A stretch of 64,000 bases of DNA. It comes from SZUA-37 sp964472525 (GTDB lineage Bacteria; Pseudomonadota; Gammaproteobacteria; UBA6429; Thiohalophilaceae). Positions within the stretch are counted from its first letter, which is position 1; the number at the start of each line of letters is the position of its first letter. A model generated the notes under the pieces. That model made no database searches. It worked only from the letters and a program-made list of their open reading frames with translations, and had not been told where the DNA came from. Shown here one piece after another: positions 1 to 10,032 of the stretch. Location of the stretch: the NCBI GenBank assembly GCA_964472525.1, contig CAYYLL010000012.1, positions 1 to 64,000 of the forward strand. Reading direction: 5' to 3'. The position numbers were made by a program, and so were the translations under genes.

Positions 1-65
1 ACTATCGTGATGAATTTCAATATCATATTGATCACGGTAAGTGCATGGTCGGTAGCAAAGCGTAA
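1..65 (+). CDS. nuoF: NADH-quinone oxidoreductase subunit F, C-terminal end (partial)
   Basis: Only the last 20 codons are present, read in the frame starting at base 3 and ending with TAA at 63-65. The tail reads YRDEFQYHIDHGKCMVGSKA, which resembles the usual C-terminus of NuoF (an RDEF.YHI segment followed by a Cys). NuoF is the FMN- and NADH-binding subunit of the complex I peripheral arm. It lies directly upstream of nuoG, as in standard nuo operons. The identification rests on a short tail plus position. Confidence 0.8.
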   Translation, partial: YRDEFQYHIDHGKCMVGSKA

Positions 66-79
66 GGTTATTGAACAGT

Positions 80-2446
80 ATGGCTAAGATTGAAATTAAT
101 GGTATTCCGCTTGAAGTAGCCGATGGCACGATGCTGATCGAAGCTGCGGACGAGGCGGGTATTACTATCCCACGTTTTTGTTACCATAAAAAATTATCGG
201 TCGCAGCAAATTGCCGTATGTGTTTGGTTGATGTTGAAAAAGCACCGAAGCCATTACCCGCTTGTGCAACACCGGTTACTGATGGGATGAAAGTTTTCAC
301 CCAATCATCTAAGGCCATAGAAGCACAACAAAGTGTGATGGAATTTTTATTGATTAACCACCCACTTGATTGCCCTATTTGCGATCAAGGTGGTGAGTGT
401 CAGTTGCAAGATATTGCAATGGGTTTTGGTAAATCAGAATCACGTTATACTGAGCGTAAACGTGTGGTTGCTGATAAAAATATTGGCCCATTAATCGCAA
501 CAGAAATGACACGCTGCATTCATTGTACTCGTTGTGTTCGTTTTGGTCAGGAGATTGCTGGCATTATGGAACTTGGCGCAACCGGCCGAGGTGAAGCAAC
601 CCTTATTTCAACCTATGTTGCACGAACCGTTGACTCTGAAATGTCTGGCAATGTTATCGATTTATGTCCGGTGGGCGCATTAACGTCCAAGCCTTATCGT
701 TACCATGGTCGACCATGGGAAAACATTCATGCCGAAAGCATAGCGGCACACGATTGCATTGGTTCGAATGTGATTGTTGAAACACGCCGCAATAAAGTGA
801 TGCGCGTGTTACCCAAAGAAAATGAATCCATTAATGAAATGTGGCTGTCTGATCGCGACCGTTATAGTTATTTAGGGTTACAAGCAGCCGACCGTCTTGA
901 GCAACCGATGATTAAACAGGGCAATGACTGGAAAGTGGTTGATTGGCAAACCGCATTAAACTATGCCGTTGAAGGTTTAAAAACAGTCATCGAAAAAGAC
1001 GGTGAGGATAAAGTGGGTGGTTTGATCTCACCTAATGCAACCACTGAAGAAATGTACTTAATGCAGAAACTACTGCGTGGCTTAGGCATTAATAATATTG
1101 ACCATCGTTTAAGACAATCAGACTTTAACAATCAGTCTGGTGCGCCATTATATCCTGCATTGAATATGAATATTGCCGATCTGGAAGATGTGAATGCCGC
1201 CTTATTAGTGGGCTCATACATTCGCAAAGATCAACCGATTGCGGCTCACCGTTTACGTAAGGCGAATCGTAAAGGCGCAACAATGATGGCGATTAATCCA
1301 TTGGATTATGACTTTAACTTTACCGTAAGCACCAATATTGTAAGCGCACCATCCAAAATGGTGGCTGATTTAGCCGCTGTTGCAAAAGCCTTACTGGATT
1401 CCGGTGCAAAAGCGGATGAACTTTCAGGTTTAGAGAGTTTAATAAAAGGTGTGACCGTAACGGACGAACACAAAATGATTGCCGACTCATTGAAGCAGGC
1501 CGACAATGCCGTTGTTATTTTGGGCACTCAAGCACATTTACAAAATAATTTATCTGATTTATATGCGTTAAGCTATGCTGTTGCAACCTTAGCCGGTTGC
1601 CCATTAAGCGATTTAACCGAAGGTGCTAATTCAGCGGGAGCATGGCTAGTGGGCGCGGTTCCTCATCGTGGCATTGCCGGTTCGGATGCAACTGAAGGTT
1701 TAGATGCGTATGCAATGACAACACAGGCACTCAATGCCTATTTGTTATTTAACGTCGAACCAGAATATGACTGTGCTTCTTCAGCCGCCGCATTACAGAG
1801 TGTGAACGATGCTGATTTTGTTGTGAGCTTTGCATCCTTTGCATCCGAAACAACAAAAGCTTATAGCGATGTTTTATTACCGATTACCGCGTTTACCGAA
1901 ACAGCCGGTAGTTATGTGAATGCACAAGGTACATGGCAGAGTTTTAATGCCAGTGTTTCACCTGAGTCGGATATTCGCCCGGGTTGGAAAGTATTACGTG
2001 TGCTTGGCAATTTATTTGATGTAGATGGTTTTGACTTTGTGAGCATTGAAGATGTTCATTCGGAACTACAAACGCAAACATCATCAGCAACTCAACGCGA
2101 TTATCAATGGCAGCCACCAACGACAATAGATAGTAAGGCTTCGGGCGTTGAACGAATTGGCGTATTACCCATTTATTCTGTTGACAGCCTTGTGCGTCGT
2201 TCGCAAGCACTACAGGCAACCAACGAGGTTGCTGGTAACAGTGTGATTGTTAACTCAGCGTTAGCTAAGCAGCAGGGTTTAAAAGAAGATGGAACAGTAA
2301 AAATAGTTCAGAACGGAAATACGATTACAATGCCCGTTATTATTGACGATGGTGTTGCGGATAACAGTGCATTAGTTGCGGTCGCGGTGAGTGAAACAAC
2401 TGCTTTAGCCGATGGCTATGGAAGTGTTGAAATTACAACAATTTAG
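80..2446 (+). CDS. nuoG: NADH-quinone oxidoreductase subunit G
   Basis: Large iron-sulfur subunit of complex I, carrying electrons from NuoF towards NuoI in the cytoplasmic arm. The 788-residue product starts with a 2Fe-2S ferredoxin domain (C34, C45, C48, C62). It continues with the HPLDCPICDQGGECQLQD segment, the CIHCTRC..DLCPVGAL cluster region and a long molybdopterin-oxidoreductase-like domain. The CxxCxxxC motif that binds the extra N7 cluster in some NuoG proteins is not seen after residue 215. ATG at 80 is preferred, with AAGG 12 bases upstream; an in-frame TTG at 71 is too close to that sequence. First complete gene of the nuo operon here. Confidence 0.97.
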   Translation: MAKIEINGIPLEVADGTMLIEAADEAGITIPRFCYHKKLSVAANCRMCLVDVEKAPKPLPACATPVTDGMKVFTQSSKAIEAQQSVMEFLLINHPLDCPICDQGGECQLQDIAMGFGKSESRYTERKRVVADKNIGPLIATEMTRCIHCTRCVRFGQEIAGIMELGATGRGEATLISTYVARTVDSEMSGNVIDLCPVGALTSKPYRYHGRPWENIHAESIAAHDCIGSNVIVETRRNKVMRVLPKENESINEMWLSDRDRYSYLGLQAADRLEQPMIKQGNDWKVVDWQTALNYAVEGLKTVIEKDGEDKVGGLISPNATTEEMYLMQKLLRGLGINNIDHRLRQSDFNNQSGAPLYPALNMNIADLEDVNAALLVGSYIRKDQPIAAHRLRKANRKGATMMAINPLDYDFNFTVSTNIVSAPSKMVADLAAVAKALLDSGAKADELSGLESLIKGVTVTDEHKMIADSLKQADNAVVILGTQAHLQNNLSDLYALSYAVATLAGCPLSDLTEGANSAGAWLVGAVPHRGIAGSDATEGLDAYAMTTQALNAYLLFNVEPEYDCASSAAALQSVNDADFVVSFASFASETTKAYSDVLLPITAFTETAGSYVNAQGTWQSFNASVSPESDIRPGWKVLRVLGNLFDVDGFDFVSIEDVHSELQTQTSSATQRDYQWQPPTTIDSKASGVERIGVLPIYSVDSLVRRSQALQATNEVAGNSVIVNSALAKQQGLKEDGTVKIVQNGNTITMPVIIDDGVADNSALVAVAVSETTALADGYGSVEITTI

Positions 2447-2506
2447 CAATGACAGCCAGTTACATTAATGGCTTAAAACGATAAGAGAAAATTTAGAGTT
2501 CATAAT

Positions 2507-3595
2507 ATGTTTGATTGGTTAAGTTCATTTTTTACAACGTTTTTACCCGAACCATTGGTGGTTGTGGTTATTATCGTGATTAAAATTGTCATTATCATGT
2601 TGCCGCTCATGTTATCTGTGGCTTACCTGACATTAGCTGAACGAAAAATTATTGGTGCCATGCAGGTGCGAATGGGGCCAACGCGTGTTGGTTGGCGTGG
2701 TTCGTTACAACCCATTGCCGATGCAATGAAATTAATGTTTAAAGAAATTATTATTCCAACGGGTGCAAATAAGCTTTTATTTTTAATGGCCCCTGTTTTA
2801 TCTATTGCCCCTGCATTGGCCGCATGGGCCGTTATTCCGTTTGATGCGGAAAAGGTATTAGCCCCTGTGGATGCGGCTTTACTTTATATATTGGCAATCA
2901 CCTCGATTGGTGTTTACGGAGTGATTATTGCGGGCTGGGCTTCTAACTCCAAATATGCCCTGTTAGGCGCGATGCGTTCTGCGGCACAAATTGTATCCTA
3001 TGAAATTGCAATGGGCTTTTCTCTGGTGGGTGTATTGCTCGCAGCCGGAAGTATGAACTTTGGTAAAATCGTAGAAGCACAGGCAGGCATGGGCTTTTTA
3101 AGTTGGTTCTGGTTACCTTTATTCCCTTTATTTATTGTTTACTTTATTTCCGGTGTTGCGGAAACAAATCGTGCGCCGTTTGATGTGGCTGAAGGTGAAT
3201 CTGAAATTGTTGCCGGTTTCCATGTTGAATACTCGGGCATGACGTTTGCAGTTTTCTTTTTAGCTGAATACGCCAATATGATTTTAATTGCCGGTCTGGC
3301 AGCTATTATGTTTATGGGCGGTTGGTTGTCACCGTTTGACGGGATTAACTTCAACTTGTTTGGAATCCCCCTTAATTTAGAACTTTGGTTTGCATGGGTG
3401 CCAGGAATGATCTGGTTCTTCCTGAAAATTGCCTTCTTCCTGTTTTTCTTTTTATGGCTTCGTGCAACCTTCCCGCGTTATCGTTACGATCAAATCATGC
3501 GTTTGGGTTGGAAAGTGTTTATCCCCGTTACCATAGTGTGGATTTTAGTGGTCGGCATATTTGTACTGGCAGGTTTGCCACCATGGTGGAATTAG
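2507..3595 (+). CDS. nuoH: NADH-quinone oxidoreductase subunit H
   Basis: Membrane subunit of complex I at the junction with the peripheral arm, forming part of the quinone-binding chamber. The 362-residue product has about eight hydrophobic segments. It carries the family signatures LAERKIIGAMQVRMGP near residue 45 and ETNRAPFDVAEGESEIVAGFH near residue 220, both lining the quinone channel. Length is normal. It lies 60 bases after nuoG and 4 bases before nuoI. Confidence 0.97.
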   Translation: MFDWLSSFFTTFLPEPLVVVVIIVIKIVIIMLPLMLSVAYLTLAERKIIGAMQVRMGPTRVGWRGSLQPIADAMKLMFKEIIIPTGANKLLFLMAPVLSIAPALAAWAVIPFDAEKVLAPVDAALLYILAITSIGVYGVIIAGWASNSKYALLGAMRSAAQIVSYEIAMGFSLVGVLLAAGSMNFGKIVEAQAGMGFLSWFWLPLFPLFIVYFISGVAETNRAPFDVAEGESEIVAGFHVEYSGMTFAVFFLAEYANMILIAGLAAIMFMGGWLSPFDGINFNLFGIPLNLELWFAWVPGMIWFFLKIAFFLFFFLWLRATFPRYRYDQIMRLGWKVFIPVTIVWILVVGIFVLAGLPPWWN

Positions 3596-3599
3596 AACG

Positions 3600-4079
3600 A
3601 TGAAAGCATTTATTAAAAGTTTATTTTTGATTGAGATGTTAAAAGGTTTGCAACTTACCGGGCGTTATTTTTTTGCGCGTAAAGTAACGTTGCAGTACCC
3701 AGAAGAAAGGGCGCCAATTTCCCCTCGTTTTCGAGGCTTGCATGCACTGCGTCGCTATCCTAATGGTGAAGAACGTTGTATTGCCTGTAAATTATGTGAG
3801 GCGGTTTGTCCTGCTTTAGCGATTACAATTGAGTCAGCACAACGAGATGATGGTACACGTCGCACAACAAGATATGATATTGATTTATCTAAATGTATTT
3901 TTTGTGGCTATTGCGAAGAATCTTGCCCAGTAGATTCGATTGTAGAGACACATATTTATGAATATCACGGTGAAGTGCGTGGTGATTTATATATGACGAA
4001 AGAAAAATTACTTGCAGTGGGCGATAAGTATGAAGCAAATATTGCGAGTGCGCGCGCTAATGATTCACAGTATCGGTAA
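3600..4079 (+). CDS. nuoI: NADH-quinone oxidoreductase subunit I
   Basis: Carries the two 4Fe-4S clusters that pass electrons to the terminal N2/quinone site of complex I. The 159-residue product has two ferredoxin motifs, CIACKLCEAVCP and CIFCGYCEESCP, and an amphipathic N-terminus that would lie against the membrane. ATG at 3600 is chosen because it gives the normal MKAFIKSLFL start just after the nuoH stop. A longer frame from 3561 would overlap nuoH and add residues foreign to the family. Confidence 0.97.
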   Translation: MKAFIKSLFLIEMLKGLQLTGRYFFARKVTLQYPEERAPISPRFRGLHALRRYPNGEERCIACKLCEAVCPALAITIESAQRDDGTRRTTRYDIDLSKCIFCGYCEESCPVDSIVETHIYEYHGEVRGDLYMTKEKLLAVGDKYEANIASARANDSQYR

Positions 4080-4084
4080 ATAAA

Positions 4085-4690
4085 ATGAGTATAGAACAAG
4101 TCATCACTTATATTTTTGCAGCATTTTCGATAGCGAGTGCGTTAATGGTTATTACTGCCAAAAATCCTGTTCAAGCTGCTTTATCATTGGTGCTAACATT
4201 TTTTCTGTCTGCAGGCATTTGGTTAACACTTGAAGCCGAGTTTCTCGCAATAACATTGGTACTAGTTTATGTAGGAGCAGTGATGGTGTTGTTCCTATTC
4301 GTGGTGATGATGCTAGATATTAATATGGCTCAGTTACGCGCAGGCTTTATTCGTTATTTGCCGATAGGTTTATTAGTCGCTATTTTAATGGCGGTATTAC
4401 TGATTATGGCAGTGGGACCAGCCCATTTTGGATTGGAACAGTTTGCAGCTCCTGCCCGACATGCCGCAGGTTACAGTAATGTGCATGAATTAGGGATGGT
4501 GATGTATACCGTGTATGTTTATCCCTTTGAGATTGCGTCGGTTATTCTGGTGGTTGCTATTATTGCTGCCATTGCGCTTACGTTACGACGTCGTCCGGCA
4601 ACAAAACGACAGGATCCCGTGCAACAAATTGCGGTACAACCAGCTGATCGTATGCGCATTGTTGAAATGAAAACTGAAGCTAAGAAATAA
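4085..4690 (+). CDS. nuoJ: NADH-quinone oxidoreductase subunit J
   Basis: Membrane subunit of complex I with five predicted hydrophobic segments in 201 residues. It has the characteristic VLVYVGAVMVLFLFVVMML stretch near residue 65, which contains the flexible helix region of the ND6 family. The C-terminal 40 residues are polar and charged. It starts 5 bases after nuoI, so translation is probably coupled. Confidence 0.95.
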   Translation: MSIEQVITYIFAAFSIASALMVITAKNPVQAALSLVLTFFLSAGIWLTLEAEFLAITLVLVYVGAVMVLFLFVVMMLDINMAQLRAGFIRYLPIGLLVAILMAVLLIMAVGPAHFGLEQFAAPARHAAGYSNVHELGMVMYTVYVYPFEIASVILVVAIIAAIALTLRRRPATKRQDPVQQIAVQPADRMRIVEMKTEAKK

Positions 4691-4712
4691 ATTATTTAAA
4701 GAGTACAAAAAA

Positions 4713-5015
4713 ATGGCATTGTCAGATTATTTAATATTTAGTGCGATACTTTTTAGTATTAGTGTGGCCGGTATTTTCCTGAACCGGAAGAATATTATTA
4801 TTATTTTGATGTCGATCGAATTAATGTTGTTGGCGGTTAACACTAACTTTATTGCTTTTTCGTTTTATTTGAATGATCTCGCAGGACAAGTTTTTGTGTT
4901 CTTTATTCTAACGGTTGCTGCTGCTGAAGCTGCAATCGGGTTAGCCATTTTAGTTGTGTTGTTCCGTAATAAGAGAACAATTAATGTTGAAGAGCTAGAT
5001 TCTCTTCACGGGTAA
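4713..5015 (+). CDS. nuoK: NADH-quinone oxidoreductase subunit K
   Basis: Small three-helix membrane subunit of complex I (ND4L family), 100 residues, normal length. It shows the family features NRKNIIIILMSIELMLLAVN, with the membrane-buried Glu near residue 36, and FVFFILTVAAAEAAIGLAI, with the second buried Glu. Both glutamates belong to the central proton path. Between nuoJ and nuoL, as usual. Confidence 0.97.
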   Translation: MALSDYLIFSAILFSISVAGIFLNRKNIIIILMSIELMLLAVNTNFIAFSFYLNDLAGQVFVFFILTVAAAEAAIGLAILVVLFRNKRTINVEELDSLHG

Positions 5016-5040
5016 ATAGTCAAAGTGATAGGGCTTTATT

Positions 5041-7011
5041 GTGTTTGAAGATATGCAAACAGTTTATATATGGGTAGTACTTGCACCGCTGATAGGTGCC
5101 ATCGTTGCTGGCTTGTTCGGTAAGGTTGTTGGCCGTGTCGGTTCGCATCTGGCTGCCATTGCCGGTGTGACTATTGCCTTTGTTCTGTCTCTGGTTGTTT
5201 TTAAAAATATCATTATTGATGGCGCTGCTACTTTTAATGGTAGCGTTTACACTTGGATGGTTAGCGATGGTATTCATTTTGAAGTGGGCTTTTTAATTGA
5301 CAAATTAAGCGCACTGATGATGGTTGTTGTGAGTTTTGTTTCTTTAATGGTACATATCTACACGATTGGTTATATGAAAGACGATGATGGTTATCAACGT
5401 TTCTTCAGTTATATCGCTTTGTTTACTTTTGCCATGCTTATGCTAGTTATGTCGAATAACTTTATGCAGTTATTCTTTGGTTGGGAAGCCGTTGGTCTGG
5501 TCTCTTATTTATTGATTGGTTTCTGGTATAAAAAGCCGACTGCAATTTACGCTAACTTAAAAGCATTTTTAGTGAATCGTGTTGGTGATTTTGGTTTCTT
5601 GCTGGGTATTGCCGCCGTGTTGATGTACTTCGGTAGCCTCGATTATGCAACCGTGTTTAGTAATGTTGACAAGGTGAATAATTTAACGATGAGCATTCTA
5701 CCTAATCAACAATGGTCTGTTATCACGGTGATCAGTATTCTGCTGTTTATTGGTGCTATGGGTAAATCGGCGCAAGTGCCTTTGCATGTTTGGCTGCCTG
5801 ACTCAATGGAAGGCCCAACGCCTATCTCTGCATTAATTCATGCGGCAACCATGGTCACAGCGGGTATTTTTATGGTTGCGCGAATGTCTCCCTTGTTTGA
5901 GCTTTCAACGACTGCACTTTCGTTTGTTATGATCATTGGCGCAACAACCGCATTGTTTATGGGCTTCCTAGGTTTGGTTCAGAATGATATTAAGCGTGTG
6001 ATTGCCTATTCAACTTTATCGCAACTTGGTTATATGACGGTTGCTTTAGGTGCTTCTGCCTATAGTGCCGCTATCTTCCATTTAATGACACATGCATTCT
6101 TTAAAGCTTTGTTATTTCTTGCTGCGGGCTCGGTCATTATCGCGATGCACCATGAACAGGATATGCGTAAAATGGGCGGCCTGCGGAAATATCTACCCAT
6201 TACCTGGATTACCTCACTCATTGGTTCACTTGCATTAATTGGTACACCGGGTTTTGCCGGCTTTTTCTCAAAAGACTCTATTATTGAAGCGGTAGAACTT
6301 TCAACAACGCCGGGTGCATCGTATGCTTACTTTGCTGTATTGGCGGGCGTGTTTATTACGGCTCTGTATAGTTTCCGCTTGTACTTCTTGGTATTTCATG
6401 GCAAAGAACGTATGGATGAACATACGCGCTCTCACTTACATGAGCCGTCATGGGTTGTGACCTTACCGTTAGTTCTGTTGGCCATTCCATCTATTTTTGC
6501 CGGTTATATCTATGTTAGTGACATGGCTTTTGGTAATTTCTTTGGTGATGCTATTTTCGTTTTGCCCCAACATGATGTGTTAGGTGAATTAGCGAAAGAA
6601 TTTCATGGCCCTGCATCTATGATGCTGCATTCGTTGACTACACTGCCATTTTTACTTGCGGTTAGTGGTGTTGTGACTGCGTGGTTCCTTTATATGAAGC
6701 GTCCGGATCTTCCGGCAGTTATCCAACAACGATTGTCTTTGCTGTACAGCATTTTTATCAACAAATATGGTTTTGACCGATTTAATGAAATCGTATTTGC
6801 TGGTGGTAGTCGTGGCCTCGGTAAAATATTCTGGCGATACCTTGATGTAAAATTGATTGATAGTTTTATTGTTAATGGTTCAGCTAAAACAGTGGGTTGG
6901 GTTTCGTTAATATTACGCCGTATGCAAACCGGTTATCTTTACACTTATGCTTTTGCCATGATTTTAGGTTTAGTTGGCTTGTTAGCAATATTTGTACACA
7001 AGTTATTTTAA
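5041..7011 (+). CDS. nuoL: NADH-quinone oxidoreductase subunit L
   Basis: Antiporter-like proton-pumping subunit at the distal end of complex I, with the long lateral helix at its C-terminus. The 656-residue product has many membrane segments. It contains GWEAVGLVSYLLIGFW near residue 150 and KSAQVPLHVWLPDSMEGPTP near residue 245, which holds the key Lys. GTG at 5041 is taken as start, with ATAGGG upstream; ATG at 5053, four codons in, is an alternative with GAAG just before it. Part of the nuo operon. Confidence 0.96.
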   Translation: MFEDMQTVYIWVVLAPLIGAIVAGLFGKVVGRVGSHLAAIAGVTIAFVLSLVVFKNIIIDGAATFNGSVYTWMVSDGIHFEVGFLIDKLSALMMVVVSFVSLMVHIYTIGYMKDDDGYQRFFSYIALFTFAMLMLVMSNNFMQLFFGWEAVGLVSYLLIGFWYKKPTAIYANLKAFLVNRVGDFGFLLGIAAVLMYFGSLDYATVFSNVDKVNNLTMSILPNQQWSVITVISILLFIGAMGKSAQVPLHVWLPDSMEGPTPISALIHAATMVTAGIFMVARMSPLFELSTTALSFVMIIGATTALFMGFLGLVQNDIKRVIAYSTLSQLGYMTVALGASAYSAAIFHLMTHAFFKALLFLAAGSVIIAMHHEQDMRKMGGLRKYLPITWITSLIGSLALIGTPGFAGFFSKDSIIEAVELSTTPGASYAYFAVLAGVFITALYSFRLYFLVFHGKERMDEHTRSHLHEPSWVVTLPLVLLAIPSIFAGYIYVSDMAFGNFFGDAIFVLPQHDVLGELAKEFHGPASMMLHSLTTLPFLLAVSGVVTAWFLYMKRPDLPAVIQQRLSLLYSIFINKYGFDRFNEIVFAGGSRGLGKIFWRYLDVKLIDSFIVNGSAKTVGWVSLILRRMQTGYLYTYAFAMILGLVGLLAIFVHKLF

Positions 7012-7027
7012 ATAAAGGTTGTTTTAA

Positions 7028-8548
7028 ATGTTTATGGATTGGCCCTTATTAAGTTTAGTGATTTGGACACCCGTTGTAGGTGGCATACTGGTATTGGCAA
7101 CGGGTAATGATAAAAATGCAATGGAAGCGAGAGTGTTAACACTGATAGTGTCTATTGCTACGTTCTTGCTTTCATTACCGTTGTATACTGATTTTAATAC
7201 TCAAGTTTCAACGATGCAATTTGTTGAATATATCCCATGGATTGAACGTTTTAATATTAATTACCATTTGGGCGTTGATGGGATATCCATGCCGCTAATA
7301 CTCTTAACCTCGTTTATAACTGTGATTGTTGTTATTGCCGGTTGGGAAGTGATTAAAACCCGTGTTGCTCAGTACATGGCGGCATTCCTTATTATGGAAG
7401 GACTGATGATTGGCGTCTTTGCTGCTTTAGATGCCGCGGTTTTTTACGTGTTTTGGGAAGCGATGTTGATTCCCATGTTTATAGTCATTGGTGTATGGGG
7501 CGGGCCGCGCCGAGTTTATGCAACGATTAAGTTTTTTCTATACACCTTTTTTGGTTCAGTCTTTATGTTAATCGCCTTGCTGTATCTTGCGATACAGGCG
7601 GGCAGCTTTGAAATACTGGATTTTCACGCGCTTAAGTTAAGTCTGGATCAACAAATATTAATCTTTATTGCTTTCTTACTTGCCTTTGCCGTTAAGATAC
7701 CAATGGTTCCAGTGCATACATGGTTGCCGGATGCGCATGTTGAGGCTCCAACCGGTGGTTCGATTGTACTGGCTGCCATCATGTTAAAACTGGGTGCCTA
7801 CGGTTTTTTACGTTTTTCTTTACCCATTACACCGGATGCAAGCGCAACGCTTGACTGGCTAATCATTGGACTATCCTTGATAGCCATTGTTTATATTGGT
7901 TTTGTGGCATTGGCTCAGCAAGATATGAAAAAATTAATTGCGTATTCATCTATTTCGCATATGGGTTTTGTTACATTAGGATTTTTTATTATCTTTGCCA
8001 TTGCTCGAAAGGATGCAAGTATGGCCGGTGCTGTAATGGGAATTGAAGGTGGCATCGTGCAAATGATATCGCATGGTTTTATTTCAGCAGCCATGTTCTT
8101 CAGTGTGGGGGTTATGTATGACCGCATGCATTCTCGGCAAATAAATGATTATGGTGGTGTGGTGAATACCATGCCTGTTTTTGCTGCATTTATGGTTTTA
8201 TTTTCTATGGCCAATGCAGGTTTACCCGGCACATCCGGTTTTGTTGGTGAATTTATGGTGATACTGAGTGCCTTTAAAGCGAATTTCTGGTATGCCTTTT
8301 TTGCTGCATTTACTTTAATCATTGGCGCAGCCTATACCTTATGGATGGTGAAACGTGTTATTTTCGGAGATATCGCAAATGATAAGGTCGCAAAATTAAA
8401 AGATGCCAATGGGCGTGAAATACTGATTTTAAGTATTTTAGCTGTCGTAGTTTTGTTTTTTGGTTTATACCCGGAACCTCTCGTTAAAGTAATGGGGCCG
8501 AGTGTCGAAAATTTATTACAGCATGTTATGCAATCAAAATTAAATTAA
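7028..8548 (+). CDS. nuoM: NADH-quinone oxidoreductase subunit M
   Basis: Second antiporter-like proton-pumping subunit of complex I (ND4 family), 506 residues. Recognisable segments are FYVFWEAMLIPMFIVIGVWG with the conserved Glu near residue 145, VKIPMVPVHTWLPDAHVEAP near residue 225, and MKKLIAYSSISHMGFV near residue 300. Length and hydrophobicity are normal. It lies 16 bases after nuoL. Confidence 0.97.
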   Translation: MFMDWPLLSLVIWTPVVGGILVLATGNDKNAMEARVLTLIVSIATFLLSLPLYTDFNTQVSTMQFVEYIPWIERFNINYHLGVDGISMPLILLTSFITVIVVIAGWEVIKTRVAQYMAAFLIMEGLMIGVFAALDAAVFYVFWEAMLIPMFIVIGVWGGPRRVYATIKFFLYTFFGSVFMLIALLYLAIQAGSFEILDFHALKLSLDQQILIFIAFLLAFAVKIPMVPVHTWLPDAHVEAPTGGSIVLAAIMLKLGAYGFLRFSLPITPDASATLDWLIIGLSLIAIVYIGFVALAQQDMKKLIAYSSISHMGFVTLGFFIIFAIARKDASMAGAVMGIEGGIVQMISHGFISAAMFFSVGVMYDRMHSRQINDYGGVVNTMPVFAAFMVLFSMANAGLPGTSGFVGEFMVILSAFKANFWYAFFAAFTLIIGAAYTLWMVKRVIFGDIANDKVAKLKDANGREILILSILAVVVLFFGLYPEPLVKVMGPSVENLLQHVMQSKLN

Positions 8549-8571
8549 TTGTTGTTTAAGAGATAAAAATA

Positions 8572-10011
8572 ATGAGTTTTGAAATACCTAATGTAATGCC
8601 CGCATTGCCAGAAATATTCATTTTGAGTATGGCTTGCATTATTTTGGTGGTTGATTTGTTTTTAAGCCAAGCAAGTCGCGGCGCGACCTATATGTTATCT
8701 CAGGCAACATTGATTATTGCCGTGCTAATAACCGTAGCAACGTTTACCAACACACCGGTTTTATCCTTTAGCGATACCTTTATAAGAGATGGTATTGCTG
8801 ATGTACTTAAAATAGCGGTTTATATCGCTACCTTTATGGCCTTTTTGTACGCCAAAGATTATTTAAAAGATCGCGGTTTATTCAAAGGTGAATTCTACGT
8901 ACTCGGTCTGTTCGCTGTTTTGGGTATGATGATTCTTATTTCTGCGCATAATTTTTTAACTATTTATCTTGGTTTAGAGCTACTTTCATTATCCTTATAC
9001 GCCCTGGTTGCGCTACATCGTGATTCGGTACAGGCTTCTGAAGCGGCAATGAAATATTTTGTACTTGGAGCCATTGCATCCGGTATGTTGTTATATGGTA
9101 TGTCGATGATCTATGGCATTACCGGCAGCTTGGATTTAGCGGTGGTGAGTGCTAACGCTCCCCATGTAAGCGATCAACTTGTGCTTGTGTTTGGTATTGT
9201 TTTCCTAATGATTGGTATTGCTTTTAAATTGGGTGCAGTGCCTTTCCATATGTGGGTACCTGACGTTTACCATGGTGCGCCTACCGCAGTGACTATTTTT
9301 ATTGGTTCGGCACCTAAATTAGCAGCATTTGCGATGTTAATGCGTTTATTAATCGATGGCTTGGGTTCAGTTAGTGCGCAATGGCAAGATATACTTATTT
9401 TACTGGTGCTGCTATCACTCGCCGTTGGTAATATTGTTGCGATTGCTCAGGTTAATATTAAACGCATGTTGGCGTATTCGACCATTTCACATATCGGTTT
9501 CTTAATGCTAGGTGTGGTAGCTGGAACAGCAGAGGGTGTCTCTGCATCGATGTTTTATGCGATTACTTACACACTGATGTCGTTAGGCAGTTTTGGCATG
9601 ATTATTCTTTTAAGCCACAAAGGTTTTGAAGCTGAAAAACTCGATGATTTTAAAGGTTTAAATCAACGTAGTCCTTGGTATGCTTTTTTAATGATGATCT
9701 TGATGTTTTCAATGGCTGGAGTTCCACCCTTCTTGGGTTTCTGGGCAAAATTATCAGTTTTAAGTGCCGTTATTTCTGTTGACCTAACATGGTTAGCCGT
9801 TGCTAGTGTCATTTTCTCAATCATTGGTGCTTTTTATTATATTCGTATTATTAAGATTATGTATTTTGATAGTACGGAAAACAGTGAGCCAATTCATTGC
9901 TCTAAAGATATGTCATGGTTGATCAGTGCTAATGCAATTGCGGTACTGTTAATTGGTATATTCCCGGGTGAATTATTAAGCCTTTGCTTAAGGGTAGTTT
10001 CTGCTAGCTAA
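8572..10011 (+). CDS. nuoN: NADH-quinone oxidoreductase subunit N
   Basis: Third antiporter-like proton-pumping subunit of complex I (ND2 family), 479 residues. It shows YLGLELLSLSLYALVAL near residue 130, FKLGAVPFHMWVPDVYHGAP near residue 220 and IKRMLAYSTISHIGF near residue 295. A good ribosome-binding site (AAGAGAT) precedes ATG 8572. Last complex I gene of the operon; a DUF2818 gene follows 21 bases later. Confidence 0.97.
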   Translation: MSFEIPNVMPALPEIFILSMACIILVVDLFLSQASRGATYMLSQATLIIAVLITVATFTNTPVLSFSDTFIRDGIADVLKIAVYIATFMAFLYAKDYLKDRGLFKGEFYVLGLFAVLGMMILISAHNFLTIYLGLELLSLSLYALVALHRDSVQASEAAMKYFVLGAIASGMLLYGMSMIYGITGSLDLAVVSANAPHVSDQLVLVFGIVFLMIGIAFKLGAVPFHMWVPDVYHGAPTAVTIFIGSAPKLAAFAMLMRLLIDGLGSVSAQWQDILILLVLLSLAVGNIVAIAQVNIKRMLAYSTISHIGFLMLGVVAGTAEGVSASMFYAITYTLMSLGSFGMIILLSHKGFEAEKLDDFKGLNQRSPWYAFLMMILMFSMAGVPPFLGFWAKLSVLSAVISVDLTWLAVASVIFSIIGAFYYIRIIKIMYFDSTENSEPIHCSKDMSWLISANAIAVLLIGIFPGELLSLCLRVVSAS

Positions 10012-10032
10012 TTTTTAGCAAAGTTTGTACTT